DNA of 64,000 nucleotides from Pseudomonas rhodesiae (GTDB lineage: Bacteria; Pseudomonadota; Gammaproteobacteria; Pseudomonadales; Pseudomonadaceae), in contig NZ_VFEU01000017.1 of assembly GCF_007858255.1 (NCBI RefSeq), positions 30,131-94,130 of the forward strand. Direction: 5' to 3'. A program made the position numbers and the translations under genes. Below, piece by piece: positions 32,185-41,500 of this stretch. Under the pieces are notes generated by a model. The model was not told the origin of the DNA. It did no database searches and saw only the letters and a program-made list of their open reading frames with translations. Position 1 is the stretch's first letter. Each line of letters begins with the position of its first letter.

Positions 32185-33309
32185 TTACAGATCGCCGAAG
32201 AAGCGCTTCACGCCTTCAAAGAAACCAGTGGTTTTCGGCGAATGGGTATCATCGCCTTCCAGCGAGCTACGGAACTCTTCGAGCAGCTCACGCTGACGGC
32301 GCCCCAGATTGACCGGTGTTTCGACCGCCACGCGGCACATTAAGTCACCCGCACCGCCACCACGTACCGGCGCAACGCCTTTGCCGCGAATACGGAACTG
32401 TTTACCGGTTTGCGTGCCTTCAGGGATCTTGAGCTTGACGCGCCCATCCAGCGTCGGAATCTCCAGCTCACCACCCAGCGCCGCGTCGACAAAACTGATC
32501 GGCACTTCACAGAACAGATGCTTACCGTCGCGCTGGAAAATCGCGTGCTCGCGCACATTGATCACCACATACAGGTCACCCGTAGGCCCACCCTGAACAC
32601 CCGCTTCACCTTCGCCCGACAGACGAATTCGATCACCGGTATCGACACCCGCCGGCACTTTCACCGACAAGGTTTTGTACTCTTCGACACGACCTTCGCC
32701 ATGACAGGAATCGCATGGATCGGAGATGATCTTGCCCTGGCCATGGCAACGCGGGCACGTCTGCTGCACCGAGAAGAAGCCTTGTTGCATACGGACCTGG
32801 CCAATACCACCGCACGTAGGGCAGGTGATGGGCGAAGAGCCTTTCTTGGCGCCCGAACCGTCGCACGGCTTGCAGTTGACCAGCGTTGGCACACGAATAT
32901 TGACGCTGGTACCGCGAACCGCTTCTTCCAGGTTCAGTTCCAGGGTGTAGCGCAAGTCGCTGCCGCGCTGCGCACCGCCACGCTGACCACCGCGGCCGCC
33001 GCCAAAGAAGTCGCTGAACACATCGCCGAAAATATCGGAGAAGTTCTGCCCACCAAAACCAGCGCCACCACCACCCATGCTTGGGTCGACACCGGCATGG
33101 CCATACTGATCGTAGGCCGCACGTTTATTGGGATCACACAGGCATTCGTAGGCCTCATTGGCCTCTTTGAACATTTCTTCGGATTCTTTGTTATCCGGAT
33201 TACGGTCCGGGTGGTGCTTCATCGCCAGACGACGGTAAGCCTTTTTCAGCTCCGCCTCGCTGGCACCACGCTCCACACCCAAAACTTCGTAATAGTCACG
33301 CTTTGCCAT
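32185..33309 (-). CDS. dnaJ: Chaperone DnaJ
   Basis: A 374-residue Hsp40 cochaperone that stimulates DnaK ATPase. The J domain has the HPD motif in MKHHPDRNPDNK. A Gly/Phe-rich linker is at about 75-110. Four zinc-binding repeats follow: CKPCDGSGAKKG, CPTCGGIGQ, CPRCHGQGK and CDSCHGEGR (about 145-205). Two substrate-binding beta domains end the protein. The start AKRDYYEVLG is canonical; four upstream in-frame codons are excluded. It is 317 bases downstream of dnaK. Confidence 0.97.
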   Translation of the reverse strand: MAKRDYYEVLGVERGASEAELKKAYRRLAMKHHPDRNPDNKESEEMFKEANEAYECLCDPNKRAAYDQYGHAGVDPSMGGGGAGFGGQNFSDIFGDVFSDFFGGGRGGQRGGAQRGSDLRYTLELNLEEAVRGTSVNIRVPTLVNCKPCDGSGAKKGSSPITCPTCGGIGQVRMQQGFFSVQQTCPRCHGQGKIISDPCDSCHGEGRVEEYKTLSVKVPAGVDTGDRIRLSGEGEAGVQGGPTGDLYVVINVREHAIFQRDGKHLFCEVPISFVDAALGGELEIPTLDGRVKLKIPEGTQTGKQFRIRGKGVAPVRGGGAGDLMCRVAVETPVNLGRRQRELLEEFRSSLEGDDTHSPKTTGFFEGVKRFFGDL

Positions 33310-33626
33310 AAGTCTTTGCACTCTTAAGGACGTTCAGCCAGGCCCTCCTGAGCCTTGCCGAACTCGTTGAGCCCCAATACAGGCCCGGACCCAACTCACG
33401 TCAATTCAACGATCCTGGTCATCACTGCTTTCAGCCAGGCGCCCGGCCAAAAACGCGGTATTAAACCCTCGGAAAGCAGGAGCATCCCCGATCACACCGC
33501 CAGCATCCGACTGTTGTCGCATGCTGTAAAAATTCGCGTACCCCAGACACGCCAACGCGGGAGCAAGCTCCCGCGCGGCGACATCCTACCAGTCACCGCT
33601 TGAAAGCGGTCAACCGGGCGACCAAG
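33310..33626. other. dnaK-dnaJ intergenic region with REP-like hairpin
   Basis: No gene is seen in these 317 bases. Near the dnaK stop, GCGGGAGC-AA-GCTCCCGC (33557-33574) forms a perfect hairpin of the kind common in Pseudomonas intergenic repeats. It has no T-tract, so it may stabilise the dnaK 3' end rather than terminate it. Confidence 0.55.
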
Positions 33627-35549
33627 TTACTTCTTCTGGTCTTCTTTAACTTCTTCGAACTCAGCATCGACAACGTCGTCATGCTTGGCTTCCGGTTCTG
33701 CCTGTTGTGCAGCGCCGTCTGCCGGCTGAGCTTGCTCTGCGTACATCTTCTGGGCCACTGGCGCAGAGACTTTCGACAACTCTTCAATCTTGGCTTCAAT
33801 GGCGGCCTTGTCGTCGCCTTTGACGGCGGCTTCCAGGGCAACCACGGCAGCTTCGATTGCAGTTTTCTCTTCAGCCGATACTTTTTCGCCAGCGTCCACG
33901 ACCATTTTGCGGGTCGAGTGCACCAGAGCATCACCTTTGTTACGAGCGTCGGCCAGCTCAGCAAACTTGGCATCCGCCTCGGCGTTGGCTTCAGCATCAC
34001 GAATCATCTGTTGAATTTCTTCATCAGACAGACCCGAGTTGGCCTTGATGGTGATCTTCTGCTCTTTGCCGGTCGCCTTGTCTTTCGCACCTACGTGCAG
34101 AATGCCGTTGGCGTCGATGTCGAAGGTCACTTCGATTTGTGGCACACCACGTGGCGCTGGTGGAATATCAGCCAGGTCGAACTTGCCCAGAGACTTGTTC
34201 TGAGAAGCTTGTTTACGCTCACCTTGCAGCACATGAATGGTCACGGCGCCCTGGTTGTCATCGGCAGTCGAGAACACCTGAGATTTCTTGGTAGGAATCG
34301 TGGTGTTTTTCTCGATCAGCGCGGTCATCACGCCACCCATGGTTTCGATACCCAGGGTCAGCGGGCTGACGTCCAGCAACAGCACGTCTTTCACATCACC
34401 GGCCAATACCGCGCCCTGAATCGCAGCACCCATGGCAACCGCTTCGTCCGGGTTGACGTCTTTACGTGCTTCTTTACCGAAGAACTCGGTGACTTTCTGC
34501 TGCACCAGCGGCATACGAGTCTGGCCGCCCACCAGAATCACGTCGTTGATGGAGCCAACGTCGATGCCAGCGTCTTTCAATGCAATGCGGCAAGGTTCGA
34601 TGGTGCGCTGAACCAGGTCTTCAACCAGTGCCTCCAACTTGGCGCGAGAAATCTTCACGTTCAAGTGCTTAGGACCGGTAGCATCTGCTGTGATGTACGG
34701 CAGGTTAACGTCAGTCGACATGCTCGACGACAGCTCGATCTTGGCTTTTTCGGCAGCTTCTTTCAGACGCTGCATCGCCAGCGGATCACCTTTAAGGTTC
34801 ATGCCGCTTTCTTTCTTGAATTCGTCAACGAGGTAGTCGATCAGACGAATGTCAAAGTCCTCACCACCCAAGAAGGTGTCACCGTTGGTAGCCAGCACTT
34901 CGAACTGGTGCTCGCCATCGACTTCGGCAATCTCGATCACCGATACGTCGAAGGTACCGCCACCCAGGTCATAAACGATCACGGTGTGATCGCCTTTGGC
35001 CTTGTCCATACCGTAAGCCAGAGCAGCAGCGGTCGGTTCGTTAATGATACGTTTGACGTCCAGGCCCGCGATGCGGCCGGCATCTTTGGTCGCCTGACGC
35101 TGGCTGTCGTTGAAGTAAGCCGGAACGGTGATCACCGCTTCGGTTACCGCTTCACCCAGATAGTCTTCGGCCGTCTTCTTCATCTTTTTCAAGACTTCAG
35201 CCGAGATCTGCGGAGCGGACATTTTGTTGCCGTTCACTTCAACCCAGGCGTCACCGTTGTCAGCCTTGGCGATTTTGTAAGGCACCATCTTGATGTCTTT
35301 TTGCACGACTTCTTCGTCGAACTTACGACCGATCAGACGCTTCACCGCGTACAGAGTGTTATGCGGGTTAGTCACCGCCTGGCGCTTGGCCGACTGACCG
35401 ACGAGGATCTCACCATCATTGGCGTAAGCGATAATCGAAGGCGTAGTACGCGCGCCTTCGGCGTTCTCAATAACTTTGGCCTTGCCGTTTTCCATGACCG
35501 AGACGCACGAGTTGGTGGTCCCCAGGTCGATACCGATAATTTTGCCCAT
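33627..35549 (-). CDS. dnaK: Chaperone DnaK (Hsp70)
   Basis: A 640-residue Hsp70. The N-terminal ATPase domain starts GKIIGIDLGTTNSCVSVME and includes IINEPTAAALAYG (near 167) and VILVGGQTRMPLVQ (near 340). The linker DVLLLDVSPLTLGIET precedes the substrate-binding domain. The C-terminal lid ends in an acidic tail. It is 102 bases downstream of grpE. Heat-shock control by the RpoH sigma factor is expected for the family, but a clear promoter was not found by eye. Confidence 0.98.
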   Translation of the reverse strand: MGKIIGIDLGTTNSCVSVMENGKAKVIENAEGARTTPSIIAYANDGEILVGQSAKRQAVTNPHNTLYAVKRLIGRKFDEEVVQKDIKMVPYKIAKADNGDAWVEVNGNKMSAPQISAEVLKKMKKTAEDYLGEAVTEAVITVPAYFNDSQRQATKDAGRIAGLDVKRIINEPTAAALAYGMDKAKGDHTVIVYDLGGGTFDVSVIEIAEVDGEHQFEVLATNGDTFLGGEDFDIRLIDYLVDEFKKESGMNLKGDPLAMQRLKEAAEKAKIELSSSMSTDVNLPYITADATGPKHLNVKISRAKLEALVEDLVQRTIEPCRIALKDAGIDVGSINDVILVGGQTRMPLVQQKVTEFFGKEARKDVNPDEAVAMGAAIQGAVLAGDVKDVLLLDVSPLTLGIETMGGVMTALIEKNTTIPTKKSQVFSTADDNQGAVTIHVLQGERKQASQNKSLGKFDLADIPPAPRGVPQIEVTFDIDANGILHVGAKDKATGKEQKITIKANSGLSDEEIQQMIRDAEANAEADAKFAELADARNKGDALVHSTRKMVVDAGEKVSAEEKTAIEAAVVALEAAVKGDDKAAIEAKIEELSKVSAPVAQKMYAEQAQPADGAAQQAEPEAKHDDVVDAEFEEVKEDQKK

Positions 35550-35651
35550 GATTTACTCTCCCGAAACTTGAATTTTGTTGCCGCAGCAGTTTTGGCTAAC
35601 TGCGGTAGCACTTAAACGCTTGACTTATAAATGGGGGCCTTGCGGCGGATT

Positions 35652-36212
35652 TCAAGCCTGCTCATCAATAGAAGGTGCAACGGGCGCTGGCGCCTTGCTT
35701 ACCACTACCATTGCCGGGCGCAGCAGACGGCCGTTGAGCAGGTATCCTTTCTGGAACACCTTCAACACGCTGTTGGGCTCAAGGTCGTGGCTTTCCTGCA
35801 TGGCCATGGCTTGGTGATGCTCAGCATTGAACGGCTCGCCACCTTGCGGATCGATAGCTTCCAGCTGGTACCGCTTGAGCGTGTCTTGGAACATTTTCAG
35901 GGTCAGCTCAATGCCTTCGCGCATCGCACGGATGTTTTCATCATCCGGGTTGGACAGCTCAAGGCCGCGCTCCAGACTGTCGATAATCGGCAGCAGGTCG
36001 CTGGCGAATTTTTCCAACGCGAATTTATGCGCTTTTTCTACATCCTGCTCGGCACGGCGGCGGACGTTCTGCAGATCGGCGGCAACACGCAAAGACTGAT
36101 CCTGCGCAGCGGCCAATTGCTCTTCCAGCACCTGCACACGAGTTGCCAGCTCATCACCGACAGCCGGATTGGCGTCTGGAGTTTGCGTATCCTGCGTCTG
36201 TTCGTCAGCCAT
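35652..36212 (-). CDS. grpE: Nucleotide exchange factor GrpE
   Basis: A 186-residue exchange factor that releases ADP from DnaK and acts as a thermosensor. The N-terminal part is acidic and disordered. A long coiled coil is at about 35-90 (LEEQLAAAQDQSLRVAADLQ). The conserved LKRYQLEAIDPQGGEPFNAEHHQAM and the C-terminal beta domain with VLQKGY-like VFQKGYLLNGRLLRPAMV follow. The ATG at 36212 is preceded by GGAGAG; a 45-codon upstream extension is rejected. It begins the grpE-dnaK-dnaJ set and is divergent from recN. Confidence 0.95.
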   Translation of the reverse strand: MADEQTQDTQTPDANPAVGDELATRVQVLEEQLAAAQDQSLRVAADLQNVRRRAEQDVEKAHKFALEKFASDLLPIIDSLERGLELSNPDDENIRAMREGIELTLKMFQDTLKRYQLEAIDPQGGEPFNAEHHQAMAMQESHDLEPNSVLKVFQKGYLLNGRLLRPAMVVVSKAPAPVAPSIDEQA

Positions 36213-36427
36213 AGATTCTCTCCTTTCAAAATCATGCGCGAACTCGACTCGCGCTTCTGTTCCGGTATATGGGGCCACAATTTCCAGGTTCAAGGGCGCA
36301 GACAAGACCAAAAGTCCATCAGAGCGCCAGGATTGATTCCCATCCATACATTCCCAGTTGCGCTAAAAAAAGCTTGTTTTCAAGTAAATCGAACTAAGGA
36401 TCAGGATTGTCACGCCGGGACGAAACA

Positions 36428-36443
36428 CTGTATAAATAACCAG
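36428..36443 (+). promoter_or_regulatory. LexA (SOS) box of recN
   Basis: The sequence CTGTATAAATAACCAG fits the LexA pattern CTGT-N8-MCAG and overlaps a TATAAAT that can serve as -10. It is 24 bases before the recN start, where a repressor would block transcription. recN is a classic SOS gene. Confidence 0.85.
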
Positions 36444-36467
36444 ACCTAAAGCCTGGGAGCGGCCGTC

Positions 36468-38141
36468 ATGCTCGTGCACCTGTCCGTACACAACTACGCC
36501 ATCGTTGAACATCTGGATCTCGAACTGGATCGTGGAATGAGCGTAATCACAGGCGAAACCGGCGCCGGCAAGTCGATCATGCTCGACGCACTGGGCCTGA
36601 CCCTGGGGGATCGCGCCGACAGCGGCGTAGTGCGCCCAGGCGCAGAAAAGGCCGATATCCTGGCCACTTTCGACTTGGCGGATATTCCAGAAGCTGAAAC
36701 CTGGCTGGCTGAGCGCGACCTTAGCCATGAAGGACCGTGCATCCTGCGACGGGTCATCACTGCCGAAGGGCGCTCACGCGGCTATATCAACGGCACGCCC
36801 TGCCCGCTTGGCGACCTTAAAGCATTGGGTGAATTGCTGATCGATATCCACAACCAGCACGAACATCAGTCTCTGCTTAAAACCGACACACATCGGCGCT
36901 TGCTCGACGAATACGCCGGCGCCACCGATCTATCCAGGCAAGTACAGCTTGCTGCGCAACGCTGGCGCCAGACACGCCTGGAACTGGAACGACTCTCCAA
37001 TTCCGGCGATGAGCAACGCGCTCGCCATCAGTTACTCAGCTATCAGCTCGAAGAGCTGGAGAGCCTGGGTCTTGGCGAAACGGAGCTGGAGCAGCTTGAA
37101 CAGGAACACAAGAACCTCACCAATGCAGAAACCCTTCTGGGTATCTGCCGTCAGGTGGTGGAGCAATGCAGCGAAAGCGATTCCGGAAATGTGCTCAACG
37201 CGCTCACGGCCAGCCTCAACCGTCTGTCCAGCGTGAATAACGCCTCGGATTCGCTGAGCGAAGCGACAACCCTGCTGACCAGTGCGCAGATCCAGGTTGA
37301 AGAAGCAGTCGGCGAGCTGAATAGGTTTCTGGACCACTTCGATGCCGATCCGGCGCGCTTGCAGGAAATAGAAGAACGACTGGACACTATTTATACCCTG
37401 GCCCGCAAACATCGAATCCAGCCCACTGAACTGGCGGCGATGCAGCAGAAATTGCTGGATGAAATCGAAACCCTGAATGCCAACGATGAATCCATTGAAA
37501 GACTGGGCGACGAACTGGCCTCCTATGCCCGGCATTATCAAGAGAAGGCCCGCGAACTGAGCGAGTTACGCCAGCACGCGGCCACAAACCTTGCCGACGC
37601 AGTTGAGCAAGAAATTCAGCGCCTGGGCATGCCTGGCGGGCGCTTTACTATCGAGCTGCGCACCAATGCCAGCAACGAACTGCAGCCCCATGGCTTGGAA
37701 CAGGTAGAACTACTGGTCAGCGCCAACCCTGGACAACCTCTCAAAGCGCTGGCAAAAGTCGCCTCCGGGGGCGAGCTGTCGCGAATCAGCCTGGCTATCC
37801 AAGTGATTACCGCACAGACCTCCAGAGTACCCACGCTGGTATTCGACGAGGTGGACGTCGGCATCGGCGGGCCAACGGCGGAAATTGTCGGCCAACTGTT
37901 GCGCCGCCTTGGAGAGCGAGGCCAGGTACTCACAGTGACGCACTTGCCGCAGGTCGCGGCGCAAGGGCATCAACATTTGTTTGTACACAAGGTCAGAGGC
38001 AGCGATGCAACACGGACAGCCGTGTCCAGATTGAACAAGTCGGAACGCGTGGAAGAAGTGGCCCGCATGCTGGGTGGGATAGACCTGACCAAAGAGTCTC
38101 TGGCGCATGCGAAGAAGATGGTCGTAGCCGCCAAGGCGTGA
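36468..38141 (+). CDS. recN: DNA repair protein RecN
   Basis: A 557-residue SMC-like ATPase that acts at double-strand breaks. The Walker A motif TGETGAGKSIMLDALG is near residue 28. Two long coiled-coil stretches (about 165-215 and 280-360) flank the hinge. The C-terminal half carries the ABC signature ASGGELSRISLA near 425 and Walker B VFDEVDVGIGG near 460. The ATG follows GGGAG. A LexA box lies upstream and a 24-bp hairpin follows the stop. Confidence 0.97.
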   Translation: MLVHLSVHNYAIVEHLDLELDRGMSVITGETGAGKSIMLDALGLTLGDRADSGVVRPGAEKADILATFDLADIPEAETWLAERDLSHEGPCILRRVITAEGRSRGYINGTPCPLGDLKALGELLIDIHNQHEHQSLLKTDTHRRLLDEYAGATDLSRQVQLAAQRWRQTRLELERLSNSGDEQRARHQLLSYQLEELESLGLGETELEQLEQEHKNLTNAETLLGICRQVVEQCSESDSGNVLNALTASLNRLSSVNNASDSLSEATTLLTSAQIQVEEAVGELNRFLDHFDADPARLQEIEERLDTIYTLARKHRIQPTELAAMQQKLLDEIETLNANDESIERLGDELASYARHYQEKARELSELRQHAATNLADAVEQEIQRLGMPGGRFTIELRTNASNELQPHGLEQVELLVSANPGQPLKALAKVASGGELSRISLAIQVITAQTSRVPTLVFDEVDVGIGGPTAEIVGQLLRRLGERGQVLTVTHLPQVAAQGHQHLFVHKVRGSDATRTAVSRLNKSERVEEVARMLGGIDLTKESLAHAKKMVVAAKA

Positions 38142-38153
38142 ACCGGAATTTTC

Positions 38154-38203
38154 TTGCAAACAGCACGAAGGCGACCCAAGGGTCGCCTTCGTGCTGTTTG
38201 CAA
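38154..38203. terminator. Large hairpin between convergent recN and fur
   Basis: A perfect 24-bp inverted repeat (arms 38154-38177 and 38180-38203) with only AA between the arms sits between the ends of recN and fur. It probably terminates both transcripts; no long T-run follows on either strand. Confidence 0.7.
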
Positions 38204-38222
38204 AGTACATCTGTAGCGTTTT

Positions 38223-38627
38223 TTACTTTTTCTTACGGATGTACAACACAAGATTATGGTCAACCAGATCGAAGCCATGTTCTTCAGCGATTTCATGCTG
38301 AAGCTTCTCGATTGCCGGGCTGGTGAACTCAATAACCTCATTGGTATCGAGGTCCACCATATGGTCGTGATGACCGCCGTCAGCCAGTTCGAACACTGCA
38401 TGACCGCCGTCGAAATTATGACGAACCACCAGCCCTGCGGCTTCAAACTGGGTCAGCACACGGTAAACCGTTGCCAGGCCAACGTCCTCATTAGACTCCA
38501 TCAGCGCCTTATAAACATCTTCAGCACTCATGTGGCGCTGCTCGGCAGAATCGAGCATTTGTAGAATCTTGACTCGTGGCAGAGTCACTTTGAGACCGGC
38601 TTTGCGTAGTTCGCTATTTTCAACCAT
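38223..38627 (-). CDS. fur: Ferric uptake regulator Fur
   Basis: A 134-residue metal-dependent repressor of iron-uptake genes. The winged-helix domain includes LKVTLPRVKILQMLDSAEQRHMSAEDVYKAL and GLATVYRVLTQFEAAGLV. The metal sites are GGHHDHMVDLDTNEVIEF and the C-terminal HGFDLVDHNLVLYIRKKK. It has no CxxC zinc motif, as in other Pseudomonas Fur proteins. The ATG at 38627 gives the canonical start MVENSELRKAG. It is divergent from bamE, the standard gammaproteobacterial pair. Confidence 0.96.
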   Translation of the reverse strand: MVENSELRKAGLKVTLPRVKILQMLDSAEQRHMSAEDVYKALMESNEDVGLATVYRVLTQFEAAGLVVRHNFDGGHAVFELADGGHHDHMVDLDTNEVIEFTSPAIEKLQHEIAEEHGFDLVDHNLVLYIRKKK

Positions 38628-38725
38628 GGTTAGCTTTCTCGCGGATGCTGCTTCGCAGCTTCTCTTAATACGGGTATGATCGGCGTTTACGTTGTCCCAG
38701 CCAAGATAGTGGAAGTCGCCCACCG

Positions 38726-39253
38726 ATGCAAAACACCAAGCTCTTGCTAACCAGTTTCACCTTTGTGGGACTGCTCGCACTCGCCGGTTGTTCATTCCCC
38801 GGGGTTTACAAAATCGACATCCAGCAGGGCAATGTCGTCACGCAGGACATGATAGACCAGTTACGCCCCGGAATGACCCGACGGCAAGTACGGTTTATTA
38901 TGGGTAATCCCCTGCTGACCGACACTTTCCATGCCGATCGCTGGGATTATCTCTATAGCATTCAGCCTGGTGGCGGTGAGCGCCAGCAGGAGCGCGTCAG
39001 CGTCATTTTTAATGGCAATGACCAGCTTGTCAGCCTGTCCGGTGACTTCATGCCCGGCGTAAGCCGTGATGAAGCCTTATTGGGCAAAGACAACGACACG
39101 AACGTGACGGCTCCCGCGCAAGAAGGCGAAAAGCAGAAGTCGGAGGTCCCCGCAAAGCCGGGTTCCTTGCTGGACAGAATCCAGAAGGATGTCGACGGCG
39201 TGGAAACCGTTCCCGTCCCGACACCTCAGCCGTTGGACACCAGCCCACAATAA
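38726..39253 (+). CDS. bamE: Outer-membrane assembly lipoprotein BamE
   Basis: A 175-residue lipoprotein of the BAM complex, which inserts beta-barrel proteins. The signal peptide ends in the lipobox LAGC with the lipidated Cys at residue 22. The SmpA/OmlA core has DQLRPGMTRRQVRFIMGNPLL and the folded HADRWDYLYSIQPGG. It carries a C-terminal Glu/Lys/Pro-rich tail of about 60 residues that the shorter E. coli protein lacks. It ends just before a two-way terminator. Confidence 0.94.
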   Translation: MQNTKLLLTSFTFVGLLALAGCSFPGVYKIDIQQGNVVTQDMIDQLRPGMTRRQVRFIMGNPLLTDTFHADRWDYLYSIQPGGGERQQERVSVIFNGNDQLVSLSGDFMPGVSRDEALLGKDNDTNVTAPAQEGEKQKSEVPAKPGSLLDRIQKDVDGVETVPVPTPQPLDTSPQ

Positions 39254-39266
39254 AACTGTGCGGCAC

Positions 39267-39300
39267 ACGAAAAAAAGCCCGGCATGCCGGGCTTTTTCGT
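39267..39300. terminator. Bidirectional terminator between bamE and rnfH
   Basis: AAAAAAGCCCGGC-AT-GCCGGGCTTTTT has A and T runs on both flanks and lies between two convergent genes. Confidence 0.9.
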
Positions 39301-39318
39301 ATCTGCCGATTAGCGGAG

Positions 39319-39621
39319 CTAAGTATTCTGCTGCCTGGCAAGCGCTGCCTTGGCTGCACGCAACCTGCGCACTTCCTTGGGATCAGCCAACAATGGACGG
39401 TAAATCTCAACTCGATCGCCCGCTTGTACAGCACGCACATCAGCGTCAGAAATCGCCCTGCCGAATATCCCTAATGGACAAGTCGCCGGATCAATACCGG
39501 GGAACTGCTCCAGAACTCCCGAGAGATGTACCGCCCTGCGCACACTCGTGCCCAAGGGTACGGTCACGGCAACCAGGACCTGACGATCGACAGCGGCGTG
39601 CACCACTTCGATTTCAACCAT
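39319..39621 (-). CDS. rnfH: RnfH-family protein
   Basis: A 100-residue member of the RnfH (UPF0125) family, a beta-grasp fold similar to ThiS. The family pattern runs from VEIEVVHAAVDRQVLVAV to the C-terminal LGIFGRAISDADVRAVQAGDRVEIYRPLLADPKE. The ATG at 39621 overlaps the ratA end by eight bases, so the two are co-translated. The role is unknown. Confidence 0.9.
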   Translation of the reverse strand: MVEIEVVHAAVDRQVLVAVTVPLGTSVRRAVHLSGVLEQFPGIDPATCPLGIFGRAISDADVRAVQAGDRVEIYRPLLADPKEVRRLRAAKAALARQQNT

Positions 39622-40048
39622 GCAGCTGCTTAGCCCGCTGACAGAATGCATCCACCAAGGTATTGGCCGCCTGATTGAATAACGGCCCAAGCGTCGCTCG
39701 TACGATGGGTCCGGCATAATCAAACGACAGATCTAGGCTGATTTTGCAGGCCTTGTCCGTCAATGCTTTGAAAATCCATACACCATGCAACTGGGTGAAT
39801 GGGCCTTCCTGCAAATTCATTTCGATTGATTTACCCGGCACTAATACATTGCGCGTAACGAAGTGCTGACTAAGCCCCCCCTTGGCCACGCCTACGCTGG
39901 CGACCATGTACTCAGCACTGCCTTCAAGCACCTCGGCAGTTGAGCACCACGGAAGGAATTCCGGATAACGCGCCACGTCGTTGACCAGATCATAGAGCGC
40001 CTGTGCCGGATAGGGCAGCAGCGCCGAACGTTGAATATGCGTCGTCAT
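39614..40048 (-). CDS. ratA: RatA-type SRPBCC protein (coenzyme Q-binding family)
   Basis: A 144-residue START/SRPBCC-fold protein of the RatA/Coq10 family. It opens with MTTHIQRSALLPYPAQALYDLVNDVARYPEFLPWC and ends VDAFCQRAKQLHG. In E. coli the family member is described as a ribosome-association toxin, while homologs bind quinones; which applies here is unclear. The ATG at 40048 is used instead of a far longer frame. It is co-transcribed with rnfH and divergent from smpB, the conserved arrangement. Confidence 0.88.
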   Translation of the reverse strand: MTTHIQRSALLPYPAQALYDLVNDVARYPEFLPWCSTAEVLEGSAEYMVASVGVAKGGLSQHFVTRNVLVPGKSIEMNLQEGPFTQLHGVWIFKALTDKACKISLDLSFDYAGPIVRATLGPLFNQAANTLVDAFCQRAKQLHG

Positions 40049-40216
40049 GTGTGCGTTATTTCCACAGCTGAGCGGCAAACATCGCGAAGGAACAGCCCGA
40101 TCCGCGAGAGAAAAAAACCAAAGAACTGCCCGCATTGTCCGGGATTCGTCCAACACGCTCAAGCGCGCAGGTTGACCGTAGCCGCCAGGCTCGCAACTGC
40201 CTATAATGCCGCCCCT

Positions 40217-40699
40217 ATGGCTAAACAAAAGAAACACCCCACAGGGACCATCGCGCAAAATAAAAAGGCGCGACACGATTACTTCATCGAACATCGTTTC
40301 GAGGCTGGTCTGGTCCTGGCCGGCTGGGAAGTAAAGAGTCTGCGTGCCAGCAAACTGCAGCTGGTCGACAGTTACGTACTGCTCAAGGATGGTGAAGCAT
40401 GGCTGCTGGGCAGTCATATCACCCCGCTGACCACCGCGAGCACTCATGTGATTGCCGACCCGGTACGCACCCGCAAGCTACTGCTCAACGCCCGCGAGCT
40501 GGACAAGCTTGCCGCGGCCGTGCAGCAGAAGGGCTATGCCTGCGTCTGCCTGTCCTGGTACTGGAGCAAGCACTTGGTCAAGTGCGAGATCGCACTGGGC
40601 AAGGGCAAGAAGGAATACGACAAGCGCGACACCGAACGCGAGCGCGACTCCAATCGCGAGCTGCATCGCGCGGTACGCAACAAGGGCAAGGAAGAATAA
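40217..40699 (+). CDS. smpB: SsrA-binding protein SmpB
   Basis: A 160-residue partner of tmRNA in trans-translation that rescues stalled ribosomes. The OB-fold core has NKKARHDYFIEHRFEAGLVLAGWEVKSLR. The C-terminal basic tail KKEYDKRDTERERDSNRELHRAVRNKGKEE inserts into the mRNA channel. Its RNA partner ssrA is in this window at 46.8 kb. An upstream in-frame extension is rejected. Confidence 0.97.
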   Translation: MAKQKKHPTGTIAQNKKARHDYFIEHRFEAGLVLAGWEVKSLRASKLQLVDSYVLLKDGEAWLLGSHITPLTTASTHVIADPVRTRKLLLNARELDKLAAAVQQKGYACVCLSWYWSKHLVKCEIALGKGKKEYDKRDTERERDSNRELHRAVRNKGKEE

Positions 40700-40707
40700 C
40701 CTTGTAC

Positions 40708-40739
40708 GATGTAGCCTCGGGCAAACCCGCGGCTACATC
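40708..40739. terminator. Hairpin between smpB and lldR
   Basis: Stem GATGTAGCC / GGCTACATC encloses an inner CGGG-CAAA-CCCG. The lldR stop codon (TAG) lies inside the outer stem, so the structure overlaps the end of that gene. It probably ends both convergent transcripts. Confidence 0.65.
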
Positions 40740-41500
40740 CCTTTACGTCGCTCCGCACGCGCCACGCGCTGAACCTCCTGACGCACTTCCTCCAACACTT
40801 CCTGCACGTACAACAAGTGACGTGTGGACACCTCCCTCGCCTGCTCGGCCCGCCCCTCGATAATCGCCAGGTACAAATCCCGATGCTGATTGATCAGCAT
40901 GTCACGGGTTTCCGTACGCTGCTGATACATGCCACCGATATTAGTCACCACGTTACGCTTGAGCAGATCGAACAAACCTCGAATCGTGTGCAGCAGCACC
41001 GCGTTATGACTGGCCTCGGCAATAGCCAGATGGAACCGAGCATCCGCCGCCCCCTCCTCGGCCCGACTGACTTCATCAACGCGTGTGTAGCAATCCTGCA
41101 ACGCTTCAAACGCAGTAGTCAGCCGTTCCCGGTCGACTTCGGTAGCACGCAACGCCGCGTAATACGCGCATGACGCCTCCAAAGTCTGGCGAAACTCCAG
41201 CAAGTCACGCTGGGCTTCTGGATTATTCTCCAGCAGATGCAGGAGCGGATCGCTGAAAGTCGACCCCAAAGAGTCGACGACATAGTTGCCGCCCCCTTGG
41301 CGACTGACTAACAACCCTTTGGCCGCCAGCTTCTGGATAGCCTCGCGCAACGACGGACGCGAGACTCCGAACTGCTCAGCCAAGGCACGTTCAGCCGGCA
41401 ACCGCTCGCCGGATTTCAACGTACCCTCAAGGATCATTCCTTCAAGCTGCTCAACAATATCGTCAGACAGACGGCGCTGCCGCACCTGATCAAACGCCAT
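40733..41500 (-). CDS. lldR: FadR/GntR-type lactate regulator LldR
   Basis: A 255-residue repressor of lactate genes. The N-terminal winged helix includes KSGERLPAERALAEQFGVSRPSLREAIQKLAAKGLL. The C-terminal FCD domain has metal/ligand residues such as DARFHLAIAEASHNAVL and INQHRDLYLAIIEGRAEQA. It is divergent from lldP, with a perfect operator-like palindrome between them. L- and D-lactate are known effectors in Pseudomonas. Confidence 0.9.
   Translation of the reverse strand: MAFDQVRQRRLSDDIVEQLEGMILEGTLKSGERLPAERALAEQFGVSRPSLREAIQKLAAKGLLVSRQGGGNYVVDSLGSTFSDPLLHLLENNPEAQRDLLEFRQTLEASCAYYAALRATEVDRERLTTAFEALQDCYTRVDEVSRAEEGAADARFHLAIAEASHNAVLLHTIRGLFDLLKRNVVTNIGGMYQQRTETRDMLINQHRDLYLAIIEGRAEQAREVSTRHLLYVQEVLEEVRQEVQRVARAERRKGM

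Noticed and set aside
36345..36384. RpoH-type promoter for grpE (CTTGAAA at 36378-36384 on the minus strand)
   Set aside because: No acceptable CCCCAT-type -10 was found at the right spacing, and the motif is part of a CTTG-CAAG repeat.
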